Shown here: piece after piece, positions 45,431-56,641 of the stretch
Numbering within the stretch: position 1 is the stretch's first letter
Layout: each line of letters starts with the position of its first letter
Source of the DNA: Arachis hypogaea
Lineage: Eukaryota; Streptophyta; Magnoliopsida; Fabales; Fabaceae
Direction: 5' to 3'
NCBI RefSeq assembly: GCF_003086295.3
Contig: NC_092053.1
Coordinates: 117,324,445 to 117,388,444 of the forward strand
DNA: 64,000 nt
Notes under the pieces: generated by a model
What the model was told of the DNA's origin: nothing
The model's input: the letters and a program-made list of their open reading frames with translations, nothing else
Database searches by the model: none
Made by a program: the position numbers and the translations under genes

Positions 45431-48400
45431 ATGGAAGGTCCCCCAATGACCTTTGTATTTCACCATGGTGGAAAGTTCGAGACAGATGAATCAGGCTATC
45501 TGTGTTATCAACCAGATAATATTGAAGTATTAATGGGTGTAGATTCAGACACTCTAGACATTTTCTTTGTGAATGGATACTACAAGGAGCTGGGATATGC
45601 TGAGATGAATAATTGCTTGTGGAAAGTTCCTGGAACGCTGCTGGAAAATGGGTTGAGGAAGCTAGAAAATGACACTGATCTGATCTGTTAGAATTGGTTA
45701 AGGATTGCAGGAGGAATCATCACCTCATCAACATCTATTTTGAGCATGTAGTGTCTAAGCCACACGTGGTTGACTGCATGAGCGAGGATGATGGTGAAGT
45801 ACTTTGTTTGCCAACCATCCCTGAAGAAGCAGAGAAACTGAACAAGGACCACAATGATGCAATGTCCCAAGATTACTGTAAGACAACAAAAAAATCACCT
45901 AAGCCAAAAAGAGCCAAAACTCAGCCCACTCCTAAGGCTACTCCTCAGCCCACACCTAAGCCAACTCCTCAGCCCACACCTAAGCCCACTCCTCAGCCCA
46001 CACATAAGCCCACACCTAAAGCCACACCTGAGCCCACTCCTCATTCCACACCTCAGCCCACTCCTGAGCCCACACTTAAGCCCACTCATGAGCCCACACC
46101 TAAGCCTACTCCTCAGCCCAATCCCCAACCCACATGTACGCCCACACCTAAGCCCACTCCAAAGCCCAAAACCAAGCCCATGCAAAAGCCCGTCCAGCAG
46201 CCCAAACCTTGGACTAAACCCCAGGCTGCTAAAGGGAGTAGCAAGGATACAGCAGCTGACAAGATCATCAAGAAGGTGAAAGCCACAACCAGTACAAGAT
46301 CTGGAAGGCAGGTTAAGGCAACTCCACTTGCAGATGATAGTCAATCTCATGATTCATATGATAGTGCTGAAGACAGTTTGTACAAGCCTCCAAAAGTTGC
46401 AGGAGATTTCATATACAGTAGTGACAGTGATAGTGGAGTTGATGGAGTAGAGTCTTCTTGGGCCAAGAAAGTAGATCACAGAGAGAAGCATAGGCCTGCT
46501 GCTGACAGAACAAGGGACAAAGCTATTAACACTGATGACTCCAGCTATGAGGACATCGAATCTGATGAATGCTCTGATGGAGGTATTTAGTGATTAATTG
46601 TGTATCTGTTATTGAATTTACTTATTTAATAGATCTGATTCAACTAATTTATTTTTTCTACACAAATCTTATGGTATTTTCATGTAATTTCAGAATCAGA
46701 TGACGAATTTGATTGGAAAGAATCATCAGATGGAGATGAATGGAAGTCAGAAGATTTTGCCCATGAGTTAGACTCTGAAGATGAAGGGCCAGCTGTGTAT
46801 CCACATTATAATGACAAGGCCAAATTTGGTTATCTGAAGTTTGAGGTAAGTATGGTTTTCAAATTCAAGCAACATTTTATGGCTGCCACTAGAGATTACA
46901 CTATACAATGGGTAGGAATATTAGGTTCTGTAAGAATGACAAGGTTAGAGTCAGGGCGGTTTGTAAGTGTGAAGACTGTCCATGGATAGTATATTGTAGA
47001 CACAACCCCAGTGATGGTTCCTGGCAGATAAAAACACTAGTTGACAATCACACTTGCGCAAGAAAGTGAAAAAACAGAGCTGCTACATTGGAATGAACTG
47101 TGAACAAGTTATACCCAAAACTTATGAAGCACCCTAAGATGAAGCATAGGGAGGTGTATGAGTGGTTTGTTAGGAAGCGCAACGTGAAGCTGAATAGTTC
47201 ATACATAACCCGAGCTCTTAAGGCATCTAGGAAGATAGTTGAAGGGGATGAGATTGCTCAATACGGGTTGATATGGGATTATGCACATGAATTGCTCACT
47301 GCCAACCCAGGTTCGACAGTTCAGGTGGGTGTGATTTCCATAACTGATAATTCGCCTCAGTTCGAGAGATTTTATGTCTGTCTAGATGCTTGTAAGAAGG
47401 GTTTCAAAGCAGGCTGTAGGCCATTGATAGGTCTAGATGGGGCATTCCTGAAAACATTACACAGAGGACAGGTTCTCACTGCATGCGGACAGGATGCAAA
47501 CAATCACATTTTTGTGATTGCATACGCAATTGTTGATGTTGAGAACAAAGAGAACTGGAAATGGTTCTTGGAGCTGCTCCTATCAGACCTAGGAGAATAT
47601 GAGGCAAAGAACTTGTGTTTCATATCAGACATGCAAAAGGTGATGACTAATTTGAATCACGATTTGATTTTTAAGGACTTTTTTGATTTAATGATGCTTC
47701 TTTGAGGACTGTTATGACTGTAAATCTTGTCGGACTTGACTGTTTGTGCAGGAGTTAATACCAGCAGTCAAAGAACTCGTCCCAGCTGTTCCACACAGAT
47801 TCTGTGTGTGGCATTTGTGGAGGAACTTCTCCAAACAGTGGGGCAGCGTCGAACTTAAGGACTTGGTCTGGGAGTGTGCAAGATCGAGGACCCCGGTTGA
47901 GTTCGAGAGGAATATGAATAGAGTCAAAAGGATTAATCAAAAGGCTTGGGAATACTTAGCCAAGTGGCCGAAGGAAGCTTGGACCAAAGCCCATTTCAGT
48001 GAAGGGCCAAAGGTCGACAACATTTGCAACAACGCTTGTGAATCCTTCAATGCAAAGACGAAGCATAACAAAGGTAAGCCTATTCTGAGTCTGGCAGAGG
48101 AGGTACGAAGAATGGTTATGAAAAGCATGTCTGATAATAGACTGAAGCTTCTGAGTTATCAAGGGAAACTTGCTCCAGTTCAGCAAAGTAGGCTAGAATC
48201 TCTTATTAAGTTATCCAGAAACTGGGCTCCCTACTGGTCGGGTGATGCGAAAGAGGAAGTCTACGAAGTTCAAGGATGACCTACTAACATGGTGGTAGAT
48301 TTGGGGAAGCATACTTGCTCCTGCAGGTTTTGGCAGTTGACAGGTTGAATTCATAACTGATTTCATTTTTATATGCATACCATGATTCATACTTAACTGA

Positions 48401-49281
48401 ATGAATTTTTTTCTGAAATATATAGGAATGCCTTGTATGCACGCAATATCATCCATTCAAGAAAGAAATGATAAGAGGCCTGAGGAGTATTGCCATGAAT
48501 GGTTGAGCATGGATGCTTACAGAAGAGCATACCAATTCAATGTTAATCCTATCAAGGGACAAGATCTATGGGAGAAAACTGGATCTCCTGCACCTGTTCC
48601 ACCTCCTATCAAACCTAAACCAGGCAGACCAACAACAAATAGGAGGAAGGATAAGGATGAAGGACCCACTGGCACGAAGACAAAAATGAAAAGGAAGTAT
48701 GCTCCAATTCGGTGCATGTACTGTGGAGAGGTGGGCCACAACAAGAGAACTTGCACCAAGAAAAAGCAAGATGATGCTCAGGAGAAAACAAGGATGATGC
48801 AATTGCAGCTTGCAGCTATTCAACAACCACAACCTGCACCTTGTCCAGAAGCAGAAAAGGAAGATCACACTCAGCCCATATAGACACCACCTGCAGTAGC
48901 AGTAGCTGCTCCAGATGAATAGACTGAAATTCCTGTTACTCAGCAGCTCAGCTTCCACTGACACAACAATCCCAAACCTCAACCAATGTCACTCAGGTAA
49001 TCTTGCCCATGACTTTAAATTTGAGCATTGGTTACTTGAAGCTATTTTTGATTTCAGACAATGATGATAACTGTTTGATGCAGACTAGAAAAAGAGGAAG
49101 GCCTCCAAAACTCTATGTCACCAGGGCCAGGGCAAAGGGAAATGCCTCTCTAGGAGCAGTTGCTGTATCTGCTGAAACCATCAAGGGTAGCAGCTCCGCA
49201 ACAGCCAAGAAACTTGCCAGTTTCATGACATTTGTTTCAACTCCGGGTTTCAAACCTCCCAGAAAAAAAGACATGGAATGA
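45431..49281 (+). pseudogene. MuDR-type MULE transposase, pseudogene (copy 2)
   Basis: Exons 45431-46582, 46694-47639, 47752-48343, 48426-48996 and 49084-49281 fit GT-AG boundaries shared by the copies. Visible parts are the PB1-like start ([20 protein letters not shown]), the PTPKPTPQ linker, the acidic [15 protein letters not shown] region, the catalytic Asp of LDGAFLK (47436), the Asp of SDMQK (47628) and the Glu of NNACESFN (48040). A SWIM finger follows (CSCRFW...GMPCMHA, split by an intron), then a CCHC knuckle CMYCGEVGHNKRTC (48713-48757) and an RGRPPK tail. Defects are a 5-bp duplication near 45680, a lost G near 46910, and stops at 47094, 48277, 48881 and 48920. The 48277 stop is private to this copy. 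Confidence 0.92.
45920..46180 (+). repeat. Pro-Thr coding repeat, copy 2
   Basis: Roughly twenty 12-nt CCCACWCCTMAG-type units in the transposase linker. The same length is seen at 57131-57391, but it is longer than in MULE copy 1. Confidence 0.9.
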
Positions 49282-49726
49282 CTTCAAGACTAGAAGACAT
49301 ATAACTTATAGGGCAATTAGTATCTGTTATTTTGTCAGGGCTTAATTTTACCATTTATAAACAATGTGGTAGTTGTGGTATCTTCAATAGCCCTGTTTTT
49401 TGTATAGCCCTTTATGGTATACTGCTTTCAACTGTCAGCTACTACCTTTTGGATTATTATCATGTTAAAACAATGTTCTTATTTGAATATGAGACAATGA
49501 AAACTAGTTCACCATTGGTGATGTTATGATGTTATGCTATTCCTACTTCACTTAATTTTAATCCTACTTATTCTGATTTGCTTACATTATGTTATGATCA
49601 ACAACAATGTTGCATGTAAATAACCTTTTTACTAGTAAAGAAACATGAACATACAAGGTTTTCACAACAACAGAAAACTGTCAAGGTTCACAGCATCATC
49701 CTTTTCACCTTTTCACAGTAACTGCT

Positions 49727-50158
49727 TCACTTCCCACTAAAGAACATACACATAATCATAAAAACCACAATCACAACTATTAATCCAAAATATATTTGCA
49801 TCCTAAGTGCTTTTACTTCAGCTTCTAAGGTCATCATTCTCCAAGATATGTTATGGTTCAACAAAGCAGCATCACTCTCCATTTGTGCCTCAGTTTTAAC
49901 TTCTCCTAAGTGCTCTAATCCTTCAAACTCGTCGTCCTCAGCCCACCTAAAGTAATTGCAGTGAATGCCCTTCTGCACAACATCAGGGTACCAAAATGTC
50001 AAAATCCAACTCAAATCATTTGAAGTTTCAACAATACTACATTGATAACTCACCCGGTATCTTGGACAAGTATGGAACAATCTATCAGGATTTTCTCTTG
50101 TCCCAGACTTCTTGCGACACTTGTCGACTACGACCCCCACCTACGCTACCCATCGTGC
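49727..50158 (-). pseudogene. GRF zinc-finger gene of MULE copy 2, deleted finger
   Basis: The C-terminal part (NPDRLFHTCPRYR...CNYFRWAEDD...FMIMCMFFSGK) is as in 60938-61471. A 92-bp deletion at about 50114-50115 removes the segment encoding the CFCG half of the zinc finger and fuses out of frame. The remaining ORF starts MGVVVDKCRKKSGT, an artificial N-terminus. The protein would lack a complete GRF finger. Confidence 0.88.
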
Positions 50159-50740
50159 AATCGGTCATGAATTTTCGGCCTCTGCAGAATCAATCTCAAG
50201 CTGCAGCAACAACGGAAATTTAAAACGAAGAGGGGATTAGGGTTTACAAACCTAGGACTAATTTGACATACATATGGAAACATATCTTGTCACCAGCCAC
50301 TCTGCGCCAAGCTGGCATGCTCATATGCCACACTGACAGCCACATAAGCAACAGTTAACGGCGTCACTGACGAAATTGACGGAAATTTGACGGAAAGACT
50401 AACGTTACCAATTTTAAATTTTTCGGGGACAAATTTTATTATCTTTTTCTTACGGGGACTCGTTTGAAGATCGGGTTATCTTTCAGGGACCAATTTGACT
50501 ATTTACTCCATTTTTTTTAGTACAAAATGTGCATCCATAGATATCAATATAAGGTTACGCTTTATAAATGATTTTTATTGTATCTAAGGCTACACTTTTT
50601 AAATGATGTCATAATTGTATTTTCTATTCTCTTATAAAAAGAAAACACGGAAAAAAGTGTGGTTGAATAGATATTTTTATTCTCTTTTGAAATGTAAATT
50701 AAAAAAAATGTGGCTGAATAGATATTTTTTTATAGTCTCT

Positions 50741-51830
50741 CTCTTTTTTTTCCTTACAATTTTTCTTCAAAATCTGAATTAGGATTTTTAGAAAAATCAT
50801 TTTCTTCCATCTTCACTCACTCAAGAATTAAAAGAGTTATTTTTGCTTACCATGAAAATATTTACAAGCTCTACAGCAAATTCTCCAAACTTAGTTTTTC
50901 CAACCTCTATCGCCACGGCTCTTTCGTCGGCGATGACTTTGACGAGTATAAGCTTCTTGATTCACGTTGAATTGTCGGTTAGGAATTTTTACCAACTGAA
51001 GGAGTGAATCCGTGGCGAGTATAACTCCTAACCGATAAAATAGCGCAAATCAGAGTTTAAAAAAAGAGTGTCACAATTCAAATTAATAAAAATCAGGAGT
51101 TTTACTTTTTGGGTCGTTTTTTCTTGGACTAGCAATCAAGTGTGCAACTTTGGTTGTAAATTCGGGAGTTTTCATGCATAGAACGGGAATTAAAAAAAAT
51201 AGAAATTAAATGAACTGAATCAATGAAATACCAAAGATCTAGAAGTAGCAAACAAGTAAGACAATAAACTAAGCAAGCATGAATATGAACAACTATTAAG
51301 GTACCACTAAATTAAGAGACAGTTAATGCAACTAAGGAAGATTGAAGCAATAAATTAAGGAAAAGTATAGGTAGACAATAAAAGGACTTTGTTAGATAAA
51401 CAATCCATAAATTAATGAGGATATAATTCAATGCACGAAAGATATAATTAGTTAAATAATTAGTTATTACTAACAAGTAACAAGATATAATTTATATTAT
51501 TGCTAACAAGTAACAAGATATAATTTATATGTTTATGAATGTAACATAGATATGAATAATTATTAACAAAAGTAACTTGTGCTTGTCTTATACATTATCT
51601 CCTATTTGAATAATTATTTAAAAGAAAAGTTAATGCATCTAATTAATATGGTTGAATTCTTTTCTTTCTTATGAAAATTTAATTAAAATTTAGAGTAAAA
51701 TTATCTTTTACAAATGACTAAACAAAGTTTATCTTACTCATTTTACTTCATGTATGTGATTTTTATTTTATTCTAGAATAGTTTTTTAACAAATTTAACT
51801 TACAGTGTTTTGAGAGGATGTCTGGTTTGA
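50741..51830. other. Non-coding spacer with repeat-like sequence
   Basis: No gene is seen. A short inverted repeat (TCGGTTAGGA at about 50980 and TCCTAACCGA at about 51027) and CAAGTAAGACAATAAACTAA-type A-rich leader sequence suggest retroelement origin, but no LTR pair was found. Duplicated at 62046-63135. Confidence 0.4.
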
Positions 51831-53434
51831 GTATTAACTTGGATAAATCTAGTTTGATTCCGGTTAATTGTGAGCGAGAATGGTCACAAAGGATGTGTAG
51901 CTTGTTGGGGGTGTAAGGAAGCAACGTTGCCAGTAAAATATCTTGGTATTTCTTTGAAAGAAAATTCGAAATTTGTCAAGACATAGAAACCTATTATAGA
52001 CAAAGTAGAAGAGAAACTCAATCTGTGAAAAGCCAAAATAATTAATAAAGCTGGTAAGCTTGTACTCATCAAATCTGTGCTTAATAGTTTACCGGTTTAC
52101 TACCTTAACTTATATAAGATGCCCAAAGCAGTAGCAGATAAGTTGATATCTTTGCAGAGGAGGTTCTTGTGGAGTAACAAGGACGGAAGGGATGGGATAC
52201 CTTTGGTGAGGTGGGATATTGTGCAAGCTCCAAAACGTTTTGGGGGTTTGGGCGTGGACGATGCAGTGCTCCGGAGTACAGCATTATTGTTCAAGTGGTG
52301 ATGGCGGTTTTCAAAGGAGGATTGCCCATTATGGAAGAAAATTGTGTGCTCTTGCAATGACTTGAATCCAAATGTCCTTCTTTCTTGTCAGCCGGATCCT
52401 AAAACAAAGGGTCCGTGGAAGGACATTTGTCAGTTGCAGATAAGAGAACAACAAGCGAGAGATAAGATGGTCAGAGGGTTATCATTAGAGCTAGGAGATG
52501 GTAGAAGAATTCATTTCTGGGAAGATAATTAGCTACCATGTGGTGTGTTGCAAGATGTATTTCCAAGATTTTTCTCGATTTCAAACCAAGTCAGATCTGT
52601 AATAGGGGACTGTGGGTTCTGAGATGGGTTGGAGTGGATATGAAACTTTCGTTGGATAAGGGTACTATTCCAATGGGAGTTAGAATTGTTAACCAACTTC
52701 ATGGAGTTCTACAATCTGTCAGGTTAACAAGTGAGAGGGGGGACATAATAGTATGGAAATTTGATAGATTAGGAGTTTATTCTACTAATTTATTTGTGCA
52801 GGTTTTGCAGGCTGAGTCTCTCCTGGAGGACATTATGAGTTATAGTTTCACTAGATCTATATGGAGAGGACTAGTACCACCAAGAGTTGAGCTATTCACC
52901 TGGTTTGTGTTAGTTGGTAGAGTCAACACTAAGAAAAGATTGATTAGATTGGGCATTATTGATCACAGGGATATGATTTGTGTTTTATGTAAAAAAGAAA
53001 TTGAGAATGATTTCCACTTATTCATTGGCTGTGACTTCACGTGGCAGGTGTGGTGTGCTTGGTTATACACCTATAATAAACTTTGGTCTATTCCAAAAAC
53101 CATTAAGCAACATTTTGAGAGTTGGACAGGAGCTTCTGTAAGAAAAGACGAACGTAACAAGTGGCTGATTGGCTTTTTTGCTATCATTTGAAATACGTGA
53201 TTGGAAAGGAATGCCAAAATTTTCAGGAATCAAGAAACAAGCGTTGCGAAAGTTATTACCAAGTCGATTAGGAGCTACAAAGAATGGGTTGACTTTGTTC
53301 CGTCTAGTTATTAATGGCAATACCGGAGATAACTACGATTTCTTTTTTAGTGTTTATTTTGTAATTCTGGACTTTTTAAATGTTTCACCTTACTGTGTTG
53401 AGCTTTTTGTTTCAGAAAAAAAAAAACAAATTTA
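51830..53434 (+). pseudogene. L1-like LINE 3' part: RT tail plus zf-RVT, copy 1
   Basis: Translated pieces in several frames follow plant LINE order: the RT tail (MSGLSINLDKSSLIPVN, then PVKYLGISL), the connector (KAGKLVLIKSVLNSLPVYYL, then MPKAVADKLISLQRRFLWS and KRFGGLGVDD), a GDGRRIHFWEDN block and zf-RVT (IWRGLVPPRVELFTWFVLVG, CVLCKKEIEN, HLFIGC, WQVWCAW). Stops and frameshifts (for example after FKW near 52299 and WEDN near 52532) show it is dead. An A-rich tail is at 53417-53434. The endonuclease and RT core are missing. Confidence 0.88.
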
Positions 53435-53733
53435 ATATCCTATCAAATTAAAGTAAAAGATAAACAATAATGTATGTAGTTTTTGTTAAATTGTGTGAGA
53501 AGTTATTAATCATCTACCATCCAATTTTCAAATAAATAAATAAATAAGCATAACTTTCATCAGAATTTTCATTGGCATTTTAGGCATATATGAAAAACAG
53601 GATAATAGAAAATGATTAATTTAATTCAAACTTAAATTTGATTTCTCTAAATGATACTTTCCAAAAATGATCCTTATACGTTAATAACTTAATATTTTAT
53701 ATTAAAAATATTATCGAAAAGATCGATAGATCT
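53435..53733. other. AT-rich spacer between LINE and LTR
   Basis: Nothing recognised. Confidence 0.4.
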
Positions 53734-54385
53734 TGATATGGTCGTCATAAACGAACTATAACTCGGCATGGTGCATTATAACTCCTCCATTCATGAGCCA
53801 TAACTCGGTCAGATAAATGCTCCCATCATAACCGACGACAAAACGGTACACAATCAAAGTACATTACCCACCTTTTCGTAACCGACCTTAATACTAAAAA
53901 CGTAACGGCCAAACAGTCTACCATATAAAGTCAGGTAAAGTATTTTCTTCGGTAAGTAAGTGATAGCACAATATACTGACTTAAGCTTCGGAGTGCCTTT
54001 GCAGGTATACTCCCCCCTCATTTGTTCGCACTATTCACGTCACACCAAGAAGAAAAGCTCGGAATTCAAGGATTGGACGCTCAGCCTCAGAGTGCATAAG
54101 CTCGGTTGATACCTCTATTTTGCAAGCAAGAACAATTGGTGCCCACCGTGGGGCCGAGGAAATCAATTCTTTCTTTTGGTCCCGTTATCCTTGCTTACGC
54201 CCATGACTGACGTACCACCTCCTTCACTATCCAAACTTATGCGGATGATAGCTGAGCTACAACAAGCGAATCAACGGATGGCCGATGAAAATCAAATAAT
54301 GGCTGCTCAAATCACCGAATTGAATCATGTTCGGATAGAACATGACGAGACTCATCATCAGCAACCAGAAGATAAATCATGTGTG
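53734..54385 (+). mobile_element. Gypsy-type 5' LTR, primer-binding site and truncated gag
   Basis: The LTR probably starts with TGATATGGTCGTC near 53734. It has a TATA-like CATATAAAGTC near 53922 and ends ...CAAGAACA at 54134. Immediately downstream is the primer-binding site TTGGTGCCCACCGTGGGG (54136-54153), typical of plant Ty3/gypsy elements. A gag frame from ATG 54203 reads MTDVPPPSLSKLMRMIAELQ and continues in a coiled-coil-like stretch, until duplication unit 2 begins abruptly at 54386. The rest of the element is absent here. Confidence 0.72.
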
Positions 54386-54415
54386 GATTACAAATTAAAT
54401 CTAAAATTAAAATAA
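54203..54415 (+). pseudogene. Truncated gag N-terminus ending in the duplication junction
   Basis: About 62 codons of a gypsy gag (MTDVPPPSLS...LQQANQRMADENQIMAAQIT...HHQQPEDKSCV) run into foreign sequence at 54386 and stop at 54413-54415 after CACTA-derived codons. The break is the junction of the tandem duplication. Confidence 0.7.
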
Positions 54416-54502
54416 ATAAAAGAAAACAGAATAAACAAAGACCTTTGTGCCCTGAGTACTAAGTTCGTATAAGTTGTGTGGCTGAAAATCATTTGAATGT
54501 AC

Positions 54503-54937
54503 CCTACAAATATAAAGGATTTTTTTGTTGGAGCCACTTATGTTGCCTCCTAGTGCCTTCATAATGTGCTGAATAAATTCAGGGTGCCCTTCATAAGTGG
54601 CGGCAGCAATGAGATTACCATCCACCACTGTTGCTGCCATGGTGTCTGGTTCAACCCAACGAGCACCAGAGGCAACCAATGTCGGTTTAACAGGAGGAAA
54701 AGCAGTGCACTTGCGATCTTTAGCTACACCTGCAGCCGCCAGAATCAACTGTCTGTGGCAAATGGAAGCAAGTGCTTTTCCAGAACTGAAAAACTTGATC
54801 ACCAGTGCCACAACAAGAGGATCATGAGCAAGATACTCTGGCGCTCTTCCACCCAGTAACAGCAGCTCGTCATAGTTTGCAGCATCAATTTCAGCAAACT
54901 TTGCATTGAGGACGAAATTGTGACCACGTGTCTCAGA
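54503..54937 (-). pseudogene. Captured DJ-1/PfpI family exon, copy 2
   Basis: Same exon as at 43309-43743, open through 145 codons. Inside the exon there are only about three differences in the translated protein (for example ILYIC for ILFIC, AHDP for AHEP, HIMKAL for HIVKAL). SICHRQ is unchanged. It is a duplicate produced by the 11.2-kb tandem event, not an independent capture. Confidence 0.88.
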
Positions 54938-55369
54938 CTTGCCAATATGCAACAACCTTAACAACATGAAAACCTTACATGCAAAGCTCAAAAATTGGAT
55001 TCCTAAACAAAACCTCTTTGCATCTACACATAAAGAATATGAAATCCATTTTCAAAATACTGTACAGAATCTTCATATGTAAAAAAACCCTTTTCAATTG
55101 CGGGTATTCTAAGCTGTAATCTCATTCTTATAAACTCATCCCTTTGCCTCTCATAAACACGGCAGCTGAAAAGGCAATCAATTAAAACTAGAACCTTAAT
55201 CATCAGCAATAAATTCTAATCATAAGAGTTGAATCCCAAATCAAATCCAAACAGAAACCCCAATCACAGAACCCCTAAAATCGGAACCCTAAACCTCTGA
55301 AATTTCAGAACCAATTGGAAATCAATACATACCTATCCGATGATGTGAGCACAGAGAGGACGATGAGAA

Positions 55370-55712
55370 GTGCAGAGATGACGATGGTGAGGGCGGCGCA
55401 GCGACGATCAGTGCAGGACAGCGAAGAGCAGCGACGGTCAGTGCAGCGATGTGGTCAGTGGTGAGTGGGGGCGACGGTGAGAATGGCAAAGGTGATGAGT
55501 GCCGATGGTGAAGGGTGTATGCGCGAAGAGGAGCTGGTCAGTGCAGCAATATGGTGAGTGGTGAGTGGCGCCTGGCGGTGAGTGGCGACTGGCGGTGAGT
55601 GGTGAGTGGCGGTGAGCGGTGAGTGGGGGACGATGGTCAATGGCGATGATGAGAATGGTGAAGGTGATGAGTGTCGATGGTGAAGGGTTTGTGCTTTTGG
55701 GGAGACTGGCAA
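55370..55712. repeat. G-rich GGTGAGTGG minisatellite, copy 2
   Basis: As 44155-44500 but with one extra 17-bp GGTGAGTGGCGACTGGC-type unit. Confidence 0.8.
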
Positions 55713-56641
55713 AGGTGAGCTCTATGAAAGGTGATGAAAGCGCGATCCAATTGATGGTCGTTTGTGCTTTTTGGGTGAAACGGGAAAAAAATTCATTAAG
55801 TGTCGGTATTTGGTCATACATTAGTCATCACTTTTGAAATGTATCCAAAACATAACAAATAGATTACTCTTTTAAAGCATTGAGTAAATAGTCAAATTGG
55901 TCCCCGAAAGATAGCCCAATCTTCAAACGAATCCCCGTAAAAAAAAGATAATAAAATTTGTCCCCGAAAAATTTAAAATTGGTAACATTAGTCCTTCCGT
56001 CAAATATTTCAGTAACGGCGTGAACATATGCTGACCTGGCTGTTAGTGTGACACGTAGGTGAAGGCTGAAACGGCGTCGTTTTCTTAGTTGCTCCTTTAC
56101 AACGCTTGGTTTTCATCCCTGTTTCGTATTCTCTCTCAAGTTGCATCCTTCTTCCGAAAAGAAAGAACCCCTGCAATCCCTTCATCTTAGTTGTTTCCTC
56201 TAGGAAGACGAAGCATTGAACGGCGACGACCAGGCTTGACCTACGACGACAGTGTGCTGGAGTTGTTGGTGACCGGTTTGCGACCACGTTGGTCAACCGA
56301 AAAGGGCACTCCATTGCCTTGTGTGAGAGGTAGGTTAGCTTTCTTTTCTTATTTTGTTAGAGTGATTGTGGTTTTATCTCCTGATCAATGTGGTTGTGTT
56401 ATCGTTGGAAATTCATTGTTACTGTTTGCAATGTTAGGGTTTAGGAGAATGTGTTGAGGCTTAGGGCTTTGGTGATTATCCATTATATGACCCTGTTTTT
56501 GGATTCTTGAGAACGTTGTTTGTGCTCTGTGTAGCTGCATGTGTGTGTGTTAGATTCATTTTGGGAGTTGATGTTTAATATGCATTGCCTCTCCATGAAA
56601 TAAATTTACATCAGTTGTATGTGTTGCTGTTTTGGTTTCAG

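Larger units (their letters stand above)
44671..50508. mobile_element. MULE copy 2 (5.84 kb, nested in CACTA)
   Basis: Starts GAGTAAATAGTCAAATTGGT and ends with the reverse complement, with the same terminal repeats and gene order as 11451-17328. The CACTA sequence resumes on its far side (GTTACGCTTT subterminal repeats). A clear target-site duplication was not found (flanks TTAAAGCATT and CATTTTTTTT). Confidence 0.9.
41000..50737. mobile_element. CACTA (En/Spm) element with captured host gene pieces and a nested MULE
   Basis: The left terminus reads AACTACAAGAAAAATATCC, one base from the CACTACAAGAAAAA consensus. The right end, reversed, begins near ACTATAAAAAAATATC. A TCT triplet adjoins both ends, though the right one lies in a CT run. 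Subterminal repeats of the GGCTACGCTTTT / AAAAGTGTAGCC type cluster at 41030-41360 and recur at about 50555-50720. Inside are minus-strand fragments of RPS3a and a DJ-1 family gene, a G-rich minisatellite and a complete MULE at 44671-50508. No intact CACTA transposase is seen. Confidence 0.75.
43192..54385. repeat. Tandem segmental duplication, unit 1 (11,194 bp)
   Basis: Sequence from 43192 (GATTACAAATTAAATCTAAA) is repeated from 54386 to the window end at very high identity. The offset grows from 11194 to 11211 (17-bp change in the minisatellite), 11303 (92-bp deletion in the MULE GRF gene) and 11305 (CT repeat). The unit starts in the CACTA element and ends inside a gypsy gag. The final 1.7 kb of unit 1 (52695-54385) has no partner visible because the window ends. 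Confidence 0.95.

Noticed and set aside
45854..46279. Second plus-strand frame of SPHLSPLL repeats (also 12629-12919 and 57065-57490)
   Set aside because: Out-of-frame reading of the same Pro-Thr repeat. The correct frame aligns with the rest of the transposase.
45895..46350. Minus-strand frame rich in Leu, Arg, Gly and Cys opposite the Pro-Thr repeat (also 57106-57561)
   Set aside because: It is the antisense shadow of the PTPKPTPQ coding repeat, with the same 12-nt periodicity.
54136..54153. Possible tRNA gene fragment
   Set aside because: The TTGGTGCCC... word follows an LTR end directly, so it is a primer-binding site complementary to a tRNA, not a tRNA gene.
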